From Kaistia hirudinis (GTDB lineage Bacteria; Pseudomonadota; Alphaproteobacteria; Rhizobiales; Kaistiaceae): a stretch of 64,000 nt of DNA. Positions within the stretch are counted from its first letter, which is position 1. Each line of letters starts with the position of its first letter. Positions 55,233-63,254 of the stretch are shown here, in pieces. The stretch is taken from positions 26,227 through 90,226 of the forward strand of contig NZ_JACIDS010000007.1 in assembly GCF_014196455.1 (NCBI RefSeq), read 5' to 3'. A model generated the notes under the pieces. The model did no database searches and was not told the DNA's origin. It saw only the letters and a list, made by a program, of their open reading frames with translations. A program made the translations under genes and the position numbers.

Positions 55233-56420
55233 ATGGGTTCGCTTCCATCATTCGAATTCGATGAGAAGATCCTTGCGCAGGGGGCTGAGATCTCGCGCAA
55301 GCTCGACCAACTGCGGCTGGAGAAGTTCCCGCCGGATGCAAAGAAGACGCTTCGCCGCTTTCCGATGGCGGAGGTAGCTCACTATCTCGGCGTCACTCCA
55401 AATAACCTCAAGCGGCTTCACCTCGAGGGCAAAGGTCCGGAGCCTCTTATCGCGGGGGGCGGCCGACGCTTCTACACCGCTGAGCAAATGATCGAACTGC
55501 GGCACTATCTCGATAAGAACGGCCGCTCTGACGCTAAGAAGTATGTCCCCTATCGCAAGCGGGGCGAGAAGCTCCAGGTAATCGCGGTGGTGAATTTTAA
55601 GGGCGGTTCCGGGAAGACGACTACCGCTGCCCACCTCGCTCAGCACCTTGCGCTGACCGGTCATCGCGTGTTGGCGATTGATCTTGACCCGCAGGCTTCC
55701 CTGTCTGCGTTGCACGGGTTTCAGCCTGAACTCGACCGGAATCCGTCGCTCTATGACGCGATCCGCTATGACGAGAAGCGTAAGCCGATCGCCGACGTGA
55801 TCGCGCCGACGAATTTTCCGCTTCTCGAAATTGTTCCCGCGAATTTGGAGCTTCAGGAATACGAGTACGACACGCCACTGTTCATGCAGACCTCAAGTGA
55901 GGGCAAGCGGTTCTTCACGCGTCTCGGCCGCGCGCTTGAGGAGGTTGATGATCGCTTTGATGTCGTCGTTGTAGACTGCCCTCCCCAGCTCGGCTTCCTG
56001 ACCCTGACGGCGCTGACCGCTTCGACATCCGTGCTCATCACAGTTCATCCGCAGATGCTCGACCTAATGTCGATGAGTCAGTTCCTGCTCATGCTCGGAA
56101 ACTTCGTGCGTGCCATCCGGGAGAAGGGTGCGCCGGTGAAGATCGACTGGCTCCGCTATCTAATCACCCGCTACGAGGCGACGGATGTCCCGCAGGTTCA
56201 GATGCTCGGTTTCATGCAGTCGATGCTCACCGAGGAGATCCTGAAGCATCCAATGGTGAAGTCCACGGCCATTTCTGATGCCGGCTTGACCAAGCAAACG
56301 CTCTACGAGGTCGATCGCGCGAATTTCAACCGCGATACGTATGATCGTGCGATTGAAGCGCTGGACGCCGTCAATTTTGAGATTCAGGCCCTGATTCACA
56401 AAGCTTGGGGGCGTCTGTGA
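55233..56420 (+). CDS. repA: Plasmid partition ATPase RepA (ParA type Ia)
   Basis: 395 residues. The N-terminal helix-turn-helix typical of repABC RepA (FPMAEVAHYLGVTPNNLKRLHLEGKGPEP) allows autorepression. The ParA ATPase follows: VVNFKGGSGKTTTAAHLAQHLA (deviant Walker A, ~112-133), AIDLDPQASLSALHG and VVVDCPPQLGFL. It partitions the plasmid with RepB and represses repABC. GAGGCGG lies ~6 bases before the ATG. No canonical parS (GTT-N4-GC-N4-AAC type) was found nearby. Confidence 0.96.
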   Translation: MGSLPSFEFDEKILAQGAEISRKLDQLRLEKFPPDAKKTLRRFPMAEVAHYLGVTPNNLKRLHLEGKGPEPLIAGGGRRFYTAEQMIELRHYLDKNGRSDAKKYVPYRKRGEKLQVIAVVNFKGGSGKTTTAAHLAQHLALTGHRVLAIDLDPQASLSALHGFQPELDRNPSLYDAIRYDEKRKPIADVIAPTNFPLLEIVPANLELQEYEYDTPLFMQTSSEGKRFFTRLGRALEEVDDRFDVVVVDCPPQLGFLTLTALTASTSVLITVHPQMLDLMSMSQFLLMLGNFVRAIREKGAPVKIDWLRYLITRYEATDVPQVQMLGFMQSMLTEEILKHPMVKSTAISDAGLTKQTLYEVDRANFNRDTYDRAIEALDAVNFEIQALIHKAWGRL

Positions 56421-56492
56421 TGTTGACCGCCGTAAAAACTGGCAAAAATAGGTTGTTTTTCAAGCGGCTAGTTCATCTGAGAGGTGCGCGTC

Positions 56493-57485
56493 ATGGCTCG
56501 TAAAAACCCATTGGCCAATCTTTCAGCCGCAGGGCCGACGCTGGATCGTGGTGTGCTGGACTATGCGGCAAAAGGTGCTTCGCGGTCACTCCTCAACTCT
56601 ATCGACGAAATGGCCGCTAAAGCTGACAAGCTCTCCGAAGGAGAGACTGTCGTCGAGATGGAGCCGGGCTTGATCGATGCGTCGTTCGTCCGAGACCGTC
56701 GCACTGATAACGAGGACGAGTTTAACGAACTCCTCTCGGCTATTCGGGACAATGGTCAGAACTCCCCTATTCTCGTCCGACCGCATCCCAAGGCGATGGG
56801 GCGTTATATGGTCGTCTTTGGCCATCGCCGCCTGCGCGTCGCGCAGACCCTGGGTCGGAAGGTCCGGGCCATTGTCAAGGAGATGCAGGACCGCGATCAC
56901 GTTGTCGCTTTGGGCCAGGAAAATTCGGCTCGCGCAAACGTGCCATTTATCGAGCGGGCCCTGTTTGCTGCAGATCTCGCCCGCCTGCATTACGATGACG
57001 ACAATGCAACCATCATGAGTGCGCTGTCCGTCGACCGCACTACGCTATCGAAGATGCTGTCGGTTGCGAACTTGCCCGGCAGTGTTTTGAATGCGCTAGC
57101 TCAGGCCAAGGGCATTGGCCGAGATCGCTGGTACGAGCTGAAGCTACTGCTCGACAATCCGGCGAACCACGGGCGCGCGGACGAGATTCTCCGCGAGCCA
57201 GCGATGATGGATATGCCGGTCGATCAGCAGTTTGAGTTGCTTATTCGGCGCCTGAAGACGGCGCCCGCCCGCAAGCGCCAAAAAGTCGACGCGGAGAAAA
57301 GAAGCTGGGCGTCTTCGGATAGCGCGCTGACTGCGGATATGACGGTGGAAGGCAAGCGGTTCACGCTGGCGCTCAAGGCGAAAAGCTCTGACGCCCGCGC
57401 GTTCGGTGCGTACCTGTCGGAGAACCTTGACCGTCTCTATGAGGCCTTCCGGCAGGAGGTCAGTCCACAGGAACATGGAGGCTAA
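56493..57485 (+). CDS. repB: Plasmid partition protein RepB (ParB)
   Basis: 330 residues from the ATG at 56493 (GAGAGG upstream; a GTG three codons earlier is possible). The ParB nuclease-fold domain spans ~60-160 (FNELLSAIRDNGQNSPILVRPHP, MVVFGHRRLRVAQTLGRKV, QENSARANVPFIERALFA). A helix-turn-helix follows (IMSALSVDRTTLSKMLSV), then a C-terminal dimer domain. RepB binds parS and enhances RepA repression. The gap after repA is 72 bp. Confidence 0.96.
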   Translation: MARKNPLANLSAAGPTLDRGVLDYAAKGASRSLLNSIDEMAAKADKLSEGETVVEMEPGLIDASFVRDRRTDNEDEFNELLSAIRDNGQNSPILVRPHPKAMGRYMVVFGHRRLRVAQTLGRKVRAIVKEMQDRDHVVALGQENSARANVPFIERALFAADLARLHYDDDNATIMSALSVDRTTLSKMLSVANLPGSVLNALAQAKGIGRDRWYELKLLLDNPANHGRADEILREPAMMDMPVDQQFELLIRRLKTAPARKRQKVDAEKRSWASSDSALTADMTVEGKRFTLALKAKSSDARAFGAYLSENLDRLYEAFRQEVSPQEHGG

Positions 57486-57490
57486 CCCGC

Positions 57491-57547
57491 AAAAGAAAAA
57501 GGCCCCCGAAACGGAGTTCCGGAAGCCCTTCTCTTTACAGTTTGGCG
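57491..57547 (-). ncRNA. Antisense counter-transcribed RNA (ctRNA/RepE) controlling repC
   Basis: In the repB-repC gap the minus strand carries a promoter: TTGACA (57577-57582), a 17-bp spacer and GATTCT (57554-57559). About 30 bases later an intrinsic terminator follows, with stem arms 57518-57528 and 57501-57511 (11 pairs, some G-U) and a T-rich run at 57491-57500. This predicts an RNA of about 57 nt, the normal size and place of the repABC incompatibility RNA, which pairs with the repC leader and lowers RepC synthesis. Confidence 0.85.
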
Positions 57548-57653
57548 ACTGAGAGAATCCCACTTCCGCGAATCAGTGTCAAGGCCAACCGGCGTGCCGA
57601 CGCATGCTGTTTTGGAGGCTGAATTTCTTTTGCCTAGCGATAGGTGAAGGACA

Positions 57654-58970
57654 ATGCAGACGCATGTTTCGACGACGCCCTTCGGGCGGCGGCCGATGAC
57701 GCTCGGCCAGATTTCAAGCCAGATGGCGGCGAAGGCGGTGAAGCCGGATGCCGTCGCGCATAAATGGCAGGTGTTCCAGGACATCCGCGAGGCGAGGGAA
57801 CTCCTTGGCGCCACGGATCGCTCGCTGGCGATCCTCAACGCCCTGCTGACCTTCCATCCGGAAACCGCGCTCACCGGCGACGCCGAGCTGATCGTCTGGC
57901 CGTCCAACGAGCAACTGGCGGCACGGGCGAACGGCATGCCGGCGACGACGCTGCGCCGGCATATTGCCGTGCTGGTCGATTGCGGACTGGTGATCCGGCG
58001 CGACAGCCCAAACGGCAAGCGCTTCGCGCGCAAGGGCAGGGGCGGGGAGATCGAGCAGGCCTATGGCTTCGATCTCTCGCCGCTGGTCGCGCGGGCGCAG
58101 GAGTTTCGTGACCTGGCCGAGGCGGTTCATGCGGAGAGAAGGGCGTTCCGCGTGGCGAAGGAGCGCCTCACCCTGTTGCGACGGGATATCGTCAAGCTGA
58201 TCGACACCGGCATCGAGGAAGGAGTTCCCGGCAATTGGGGGAAGGTGCTGCTCGACTATCAGGCGATCATCGCCCGTCTCCCTCGTTCAGCCCCGCGTCA
58301 GTTGGTGGAGGCAATCAGCGCCGAGCTGTCGGCTCTTTACGAAGATATCCGCGAGGCTCTGGAATCCTTCACGAAAACACAGAATCCGGACGGCAATGAG
58401 TCCCATTCCGGTCGCCACATACAGAATTCAAACCCAGAACTTCATACTGAATCTGAATATCGCATTCGAGAAAAGAGTGAAGCGGGCGGCACCGCCGCGG
58501 ACACCGACAACGTGCGGAGCCTGCCGAAGCGGGAACTGCCCTTGGGCATCGTGCTGGACGCCTGCCCTGGCGTGCTGGAACTGGCGCAGGGCGGCGAAAT
58601 CCGGCACTGGCGGGACTTCCTGGCTGCGGCGGAGCTGGTCCGGCCGATGCTGGGGATCAGCCCGAGCGCCTGGCGCGAAGCGCGGGAGGCGCTCGGCGAG
58701 CAACATGCCGCGATCACGCTGGCCGCGATCTACCAGCGGGCGGATCAGATAGGCTCGCCCGGCGGCTATCTGCGCAGTCTGACGGAGCGCGCGAAGGACG
58801 GGAAATTCTCGACCTGGCCGATGATCATGGCGCTGCTGCGGGCCAAGCTCGATGCGCAGAAGACGCAAGCTGGCGCGGATGGCGCGAAAGCAGAAGAGCC
58901 CAGGCCCAGTGATGGTCTTCGGGCCTCGGAGGCGCTGCTGAGAAGCCTGAACAAGCCGCGGCCGCGATGA
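57654..58970 (+). CDS. repC: Replication initiator RepC
   Basis: 438 residues. The RepC signature begins TPFGRRPMTLGQ and continues with the winged-helix DNA-binding region (WPSNEQLAARANGMPATTLRRHIAVLVDCGLVIRRDSPNGKRFA). It ends with the second conserved domain (LPLGIVLDACPGVLELAQGGEIRHWRDFLAAAELVRPMLGISPSAWREA). RepC is the initiator, and oriV usually lies inside its own gene. Its level is set by the ctRNA and by RepA/RepB repression. The leader of 168 bp contains the antisense target. Confidence 0.96.
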   Translation: MQTHVSTTPFGRRPMTLGQISSQMAAKAVKPDAVAHKWQVFQDIREARELLGATDRSLAILNALLTFHPETALTGDAELIVWPSNEQLAARANGMPATTLRRHIAVLVDCGLVIRRDSPNGKRFARKGRGGEIEQAYGFDLSPLVARAQEFRDLAEAVHAERRAFRVAKERLTLLRRDIVKLIDTGIEEGVPGNWGKVLLDYQAIIARLPRSAPRQLVEAISAELSALYEDIREALESFTKTQNPDGNESHSGRHIQNSNPELHTESEYRIREKSEAGGTAADTDNVRSLPKRELPLGIVLDACPGVLELAQGGEIRHWRDFLAAAELVRPMLGISPSAWREAREALGEQHAAITLAAIYQRADQIGSPGGYLRSLTERAKDGKFSTWPMIMALLRAKLDAQKTQAGADGAKAEEPRPSDGLRASEALLRSLNKPRPR

Positions 58971-59036
58971 TGAAACGCATCAACGATCACGGTTTTGTCG
59001 CCGACGTTGTGCAGCGCCAGCGCCAGGAGCTTCCGA

Positions 59037-59602
59037 ATGAGCAATGAATCGGCGTCTTTCACGCAGCAAATTGAGATCTGCGATTGGTCTCCAGGGTGGC
59101 CGATAAATTCGCTCTCAAGGCAGTGGCGATCCGCCAAACCTTGGGCGATCATGCGGTCCGTATTGACCATATCGGCTCAACGTCAATCGAAGGACTGGCT
59201 GCAAAGCCGATCATCGACATTCAGATTTCCGTTGCAGACCTACAGTTAATCGAGATCCTGGCAGAGAGGATGGCAACCATTGGATACGTGTGGCGGCCAT
59301 CCAATGCTGATTTGACGAAACGCTATTTCCGAGAGCGCCCTGGTAATGAGCGTACCCATATCCATGTCCGCCAATTTGGAAGCTGGCATGAGCAATGGTC
59401 GCTGTTATTCCGTGACTACATGCGGAGCCATGTGGAGGAGCACACTCCATACGTGAAGTTAAAGCGAGTGCTCGCCGTTCGATATCGCGACAACAGGACA
59501 GCCTACGCCGAGGGTAAGTCGGACCACCTCTGGGGAATTATCCGACGTGCGGACCTCTGGGCATCCGAAATCGGTTGGAGGCCTGCCCTATCCGATGCGT
59601 AG
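59037..59602 (+). pseudogene. GrpB-family gene with a frameshift
   Basis: A good start (AGGAG six bases before the ATG at 59037) gives MSNESASF...IEICDWSPGWP, which matches the GrpB family head (IE-V-DYDP-WP). After base ~59102 the matching sequence continues only in another frame: DKFALKAVAIRQTLGDHAVRIDHIGSTSIEGLAAKPIIDIQ, to a normal C-terminus at 59602. Insertion of one G near 59100-59103 would restore a ~189-residue protein. GrpB/UPF0157 proteins belong to the nucleotidyltransferase-like group. It is either a recent pseudogene or a sequencing error. Confidence 0.8.
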
Positions 59603-59789
59603 CGTAGTGTTGAGCCCAACGGCACAAGCTTTCTGGCAAAATCGCTTGGCGTGTCATTTCGCACCCAGCCGGAACTGACCCCCAGTAGGCGCAGTTCGCA
59701 CCGGATCTCGGCTACGCGTTGAACGCGCTTCGAGATTGCCATATATGTTGTCATGAAAATATGGATGCGAGTATGGCGCGGAGGCTTTA

Positions 59790-60179
59790 ATGGTACAGGC
59801 AGCGAAAGCTCCAATCGAGGCTGGATCTTTGGTTCTGACCTATATGGATCGAACCGGCCGGATCGCGGTCGATCAGCTCGCGGATGGTTTCGGCATGTCC
59901 AAGACTCAGCTTGCCGAAACGGCCGGTCTCGCCCGGGAGACGCTTTATCGCGTTGAGCGTAGCCGCGCTCAGAGAACGCAGGGCAGGCTCCGCGAAATGC
60001 TCGAAATCATCAGCCGGGTCTCGGATTGGGCCGGGGGCAAGGAGCAGGCCATGGCCTGGTATCGAGCTCAACCGCTGCCGGCGTTTGGGGGGCGGACTGC
60101 GGAGGCGCTCGTCAAGGATGGCAAGGCCGCAGCCGTTCGCGACTATCTCGACCATATGGCCGTCGGCGGATTTGCGTGA
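59790..60179 (+). CDS. Xre/MbcA/ParS-type antitoxin
   Basis: 129 residues. An N-terminal helix-turn-helix-like part (FGMSKTQLAETAGLARETLYRVERS) is followed by the DUF2384 toxin-binding domain (REMLEIISRVSDWAGGKEQAMAWYRAQPLPAFGGRTAEALVKDGKAAAVRDYLDHM). It pairs with the RES toxin encoded next, with a 4-bp overlap (GTGA). It should bind the toxin and repress its own promoter. Confidence 0.9.
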   Translation: MVQAAKAPIEAGSLVLTYMDRTGRIAVDQLADGFGMSKTQLAETAGLARETLYRVERSRAQRTQGRLREMLEIISRVSDWAGGKEQAMAWYRAQPLPAFGGRTAEALVKDGKAAAVRDYLDHMAVGGFA

Positions 60180-60694
60180 GGTTCGTTGGAATCTGCTATC
60201 GGGCGCATGATCCGCGATGGGCGTTCAAGCCCATGTCCGGGGATGGCGCGGCGATTAGGGGTGCCCGCTTCAATCCAAAGGGCATTCCGGCGCTTTATCT
60301 GGGTTTGAACATCATGACGGCCGTCAAGGAGGCCAATCAGGGATTTGCGCACCGGATCGATCCTTGCGTGCTGTGCGCCTACGACGTCGACTGCGAGGAT
60401 ATTGCCGATCTGACGACCGAAGAGGGGAGGGGAGAGCTTGCGATCGCGTTTGATGACATGGCTTGTGCATGGGCCTCGGCCCTTGCCGACGGCGATCGTC
60501 CGGCCTCGTGGTCGGTTTATGATCGACTCAAAGCACGGGGTATTGCTGGCCTATGCGTGCCGAGTTTCGCGCCTGGCGCTGAGGCAGACGATAACAACCT
60601 GGTTCTCTGGAGATGGGGTCCAGATCTGCCGCATAAAGTGACCGTCGTCGACCCGAGCGGTCGGCTTCCGAAGGATCAATTGTCCTGGCGTTGA
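60176..60694 (+). CDS. RES-domain toxin (NAD+-depleting)
   Basis: 172 residues from a GTG coupled to the antitoxin. RES residues are visible: ICYRAHDPRWAF (Arg near the start), GARFNPKGIPALYLG (the RFN/S box), a Glu in AVKEANQGF, and a late Ser in RPASWSVYDRL. RES toxins degrade NAD+ and stop growth. The pair is a plasmid stability or abortive module. A hairpin terminator follows. Confidence 0.9.
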   Translation: MRFVGICYRAHDPRWAFKPMSGDGAAIRGARFNPKGIPALYLGLNIMTAVKEANQGFAHRIDPCVLCAYDVDCEDIADLTTEEGRGELAIAFDDMACAWASALADGDRPASWSVYDRLKARGIAGLCVPSFAPGAEADDNNLVLWRWGPDLPHKVTVVDPSGRLPKDQLSWR

Positions 60695-60698
60695 TTTG

Positions 60699-60724
60699 CC
60701 CTTCTCCGAGCACGGAGAGGGTTT
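60699..60724. terminator. Hairpin between convergent RES toxin and integrase genes
   Basis: CCCTTCTCCG and CGGAGAGGG (60699-60721) form a stem with one bulged T and a 4-base loop, followed by TTT. It lies in the 35-bp gap between two converging stops. Confidence 0.6.
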
Positions 60725-60729
60725 GGCCC

Positions 60730-61791
60730 TCAAAGTCCGGCGGCTTTGGTGAGGTTGACCCGGAAGCGGTCGCGTCGGCGCTGGTAGCGTCGGGTCATTT
60801 CGGCGGAGGCATGGCCGAGCTGCTTCTGCACATGGGGTTCATCTACCTCGGCCGAGGAGGCGAGGCCGGCGCGCAGCGAATGGCCGGCGAATTTTTCCTC
60901 CCGTTCGCCTTCGGTGAGATCACCGCGCACCCCGGCGGCCAGTGCCGTGCGCTTGACCAGCCGGGCGACCTCCCGGTCGTTCAGTCGGTCCACGCCGACA
61001 TCCTTGCCCTGTCCGGTCACCCGCCGGAACAGTGGACCGTGGCCGATGCGCGCCAGCTTCAGCCAGGTGGCCAGCGCCACCACTGGGCAGGTCGCGTCGG
61101 ACGAACCGCGGCCGATCTCGACCTCGCGCCAGCCGGTTTTTCCGCGCAGGGTGACGATCATTCCCTTGTCGACGATCTCGACCCAGCCGCGCCCGTCATC
61201 CGTCTGCTCGCGCCCGCAATCGAGCCCGACGATTTCCGAGCGCCGGAGGCCGCCGGCGAAGCCGATGAGCAGCATGGCGCGGTCGCGCAGGCCGCGCAGC
61301 GTGCCGCGCTCCAGCACCTCCAGCATGGCGATGAGATCCTCGGGCAGCACCGCCTCCTTCTGCCGCGGTGGGGCGGCATGGGTGTTGCGGATACCGGCGA
61401 GCACGGTGGCGATGTGCCGATCCTTGCGATCGAGCGGCGTGCCGCGCTGGGCGTAGTTCCAGATGAGCGCGGAGAGCCGGCGCTCGATGGTGGCGACGGA
61501 ATTCGCCTTGCCGCCGGGGACCGCGGCCCCGGAGGCGCAGGCGGTGATGTAGAGGCCGACGACCTGCGGGGAGGGGGGCAGCATTTCAACTCCCTGGCGC
61601 CGACACCAGGAGGCGAAGTGCTTCCAGTCCGAGGTATAGGCACGGCGGGTGTTGGCGGAGCTCGCCGCCTCGACATAGTCGCGCGCCCGGCCGGCGAGCC
61701 GCTCGAGATGGGCGGGCAGGGCAGGGGAGGGCTGTTCATCAAGGGGCGAGGTGACAGTGACGGCGGTGTGCGGGCTCTGGTGGTCGTTCAT
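60730..61791 (-). CDS. Tyrosine recombinase / phage-type integrase
   Basis: 353 residues from the ATG at 61791. The N-terminal SAM-like DNA-binding domain (SANTRRAYTSDWKHFASWCRRQG) is followed by a catalytic domain with the R-HxxR-G/H-Y set: GGLRRSEIVGLD (Arg), HSLRAGLAS (His and Arg), LGHAS (His) and TRRYQRRRD (Tyr). It could resolve plasmid multimers or integrate the element. Its start overlaps the stop of the upstream gene by 4 bp, so the two are coupled. No int-type attachment site is proven; see the palindrome at 63.15 kb. Confidence 0.9.
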   Translation of the reverse strand: MNDHQSPHTAVTVTSPLDEQPSPALPAHLERLAGRARDYVEAASSANTRRAYTSDWKHFASWCRRQGVEMLPPSPQVVGLYITACASGAAVPGGKANSVATIERRLSALIWNYAQRGTPLDRKDRHIATVLAGIRNTHAAPPRQKEAVLPEDLIAMLEVLERGTLRGLRDRAMLLIGFAGGLRRSEIVGLDCGREQTDDGRGWVEIVDKGMIVTLRGKTGWREVEIGRGSSDATCPVVALATWLKLARIGHGPLFRRVTGQGKDVGVDRLNDREVARLVKRTALAAGVRGDLTEGEREEKFAGHSLRAGLASSAEVDEPHVQKQLGHASAEMTRRYQRRRDRFRVNLTKAAGL

Positions 61792-63050
61792 CGGTCTTGC
61801 TCCGTCACCGCGTAGAGGTGACCGACGGCCGGCTCGCCCCGGTCCTGACGCACCAGGACCGGGCGGATCCAGATCAAGCGGCGTTCGGTAAGACCAGGTC
61901 CATGTGGCTGACGTCGCCAGTGGCCGCGTCGCCAATGGGCGGCGACTTCGCGTCCCGACAGGTCCGGATCGGCAGCCTCGTCGGCGCGGCTTTCGGCCAT
62001 GCCGAGGCGAAAGTCGAGTCGGCGGACGGCAAAATAGCCATCCTCGGCGAGGCGGCCGGCGGCCGTGCGCCGGCGCTTCGGTGTCGTGGCATTTTCCACC
62101 ACATTGACGAGTGAGGCCGGCGCCTGCTTCGGCCATTCCGGCGCGCCGAGCGCGGGTTCGGTCGATAGCAGGCACAGCGCGTTGCAGAGCAGGGCGAGCA
62201 CATTGCGCGCAGTGGGATAGGCCGCCTGATTATAGAGCGCATCGCGCTCGTAGCCTGAGAGTGCCGGCAGGCCGACGGGAAAGCCATCGTTGCGAGCCTC
62301 CTCCACACCCTGCCGAAGACGCGCCAGGGCGTCGGGATCCGGGCGCAGACCAACATCATTGGCCGAGATCGCCCGATCCAGCGCGCCCTGCAACGTGTCG
62401 CCCGGTGAGTTGAGCGTCAACGGGGCAAAGAAGTGTGGTTCGTGGCCGAGGATCCATGCGCCCGGACCGCGATGCGGCCCGTCGGTTCGTCGGCTGGTGA
62501 TGTAGAAGGACAGGCTCGGTGCGACGTCGTTGTTCGGGCCGCGTGCGAAGCTCTCGACATAGGCGCCATCGATGACGTTGGGCGCGCCGGGAAGACCGAC
62601 TTCCAGCCCGCCGGCGAAGCCGAGATAGAAGCACCGGAACGGCAGACGCATGTCGGCGAGCCGGATATCGCCGAGTTCAGTTCGCCCGAGAAGCGCAACG
62701 ATCTCCGCCGGGAGCCAGATCGAATTGCGGCCGCCAGCCGCGAACGCCACGAGGTGCGCGGCCGTGCCGATCGCCGCGACGGCTATGTCGGTTGTCGCCG
62801 GCCGTTTCTCGAAAGGGAGCTTGTCCAGAGCCTGATTGTAGGCGGTCATGCCGGCATTCACGACGCGCTGGAAGGCCTCGCCGCTCAGCAGCCCGTTATG
62901 GCAGTGGTTGACCTCGCGGCGGATGATTGCCTTGGCCTCGGGGAACTGGCGCAGGAAACGCATCGGATGCAGGGCGTCGGCGTCGAAGGCCATTTGGGTC
63001 TTTCTCAGCGGTGGCGCCCCGACCGGGGCGGGGATGACCGGAATCGACAC
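61788..63050 (-). CDS. Hypothetical protein with AcrVA2-like C-terminal features
   Basis: 420 residues, no signal peptide. The layout recalls AcrVA2-family anti-CRISPR proteins: a helical N-terminus (FRQFPEAKAIIR is approximate), a strand pair LPFRCFYLGF and GAYVESF, a FFAPLTLNSPGDTLQGAL segment, the helix LLCNALCLLSTEPAL, and a basic tail with HWRRGHWRRQ followed by RRLIWIRPVLV. The RRGHW motif followed by a WxxPxxV strand is the part I find most telling; this is comparison from memory, not a search. AcrVA2 lowers Cas12a production in Moraxella, and wider homologues have unknown targets. Coupled to the recombinase gene. It could alternatively be an unrelated plasmid protein. Confidence 0.6.
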   Translation of the reverse strand: MSIPVIPAPVGAPPLRKTQMAFDADALHPMRFLRQFPEAKAIIRREVNHCHNGLLSGEAFQRVVNAGMTAYNQALDKLPFEKRPATTDIAVAAIGTAAHLVAFAAGGRNSIWLPAEIVALLGRTELGDIRLADMRLPFRCFYLGFAGGLEVGLPGAPNVIDGAYVESFARGPNNDVAPSLSFYITSRRTDGPHRGPGAWILGHEPHFFAPLTLNSPGDTLQGALDRAISANDVGLRPDPDALARLRQGVEEARNDGFPVGLPALSGYERDALYNQAAYPTARNVLALLCNALCLLSTEPALGAPEWPKQAPASLVNVVENATTPKRRRTAAGRLAEDGYFAVRRLDFRLGMAESRADEAADPDLSGREVAAHWRRGHWRRQPHGPGLTERRLIWIRPVLVRQDRGEPAVGHLYAVTEQDR

Positions 63051-63151
63051 GCTCGCGGCGGCGCCTGAGGTCCGGCTGACGTCTGCCGCGCGCCAATTTT
63101 CGGGCCCCGGGCGGTGAAAGTGGCACCCTTCTCTATAAAGGTATAAAACGA

Positions 63152-63184
63152 CCGATAATGCAACATTATCGGATGTTGTTATTC
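63152..63184. repeat. Nested palindromes, possible recombination site or operator
   Basis: CCGATAATG-CAA-CATTATCGG (63152-63172) is a perfect 21-bp palindrome. Overlapping it, CAACAT-TATCGG-ATGTTG (63161-63178) makes a second inverted repeat with a 6-bp spacer. It lies in an AT-rich gap between the recombinase operon and the DUF1403 gene. Arms-plus-6-bp-spacer geometry fits a tyrosine-recombinase core site; an operator is equally possible. Confidence 0.5.
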
Positions 63185-63254
63185 TGCGACGACCGGTGCG
63201 GTTTACGACCAGATCGATAGCATTAACCGCACATTCGGGATATCGTGGGCGACG

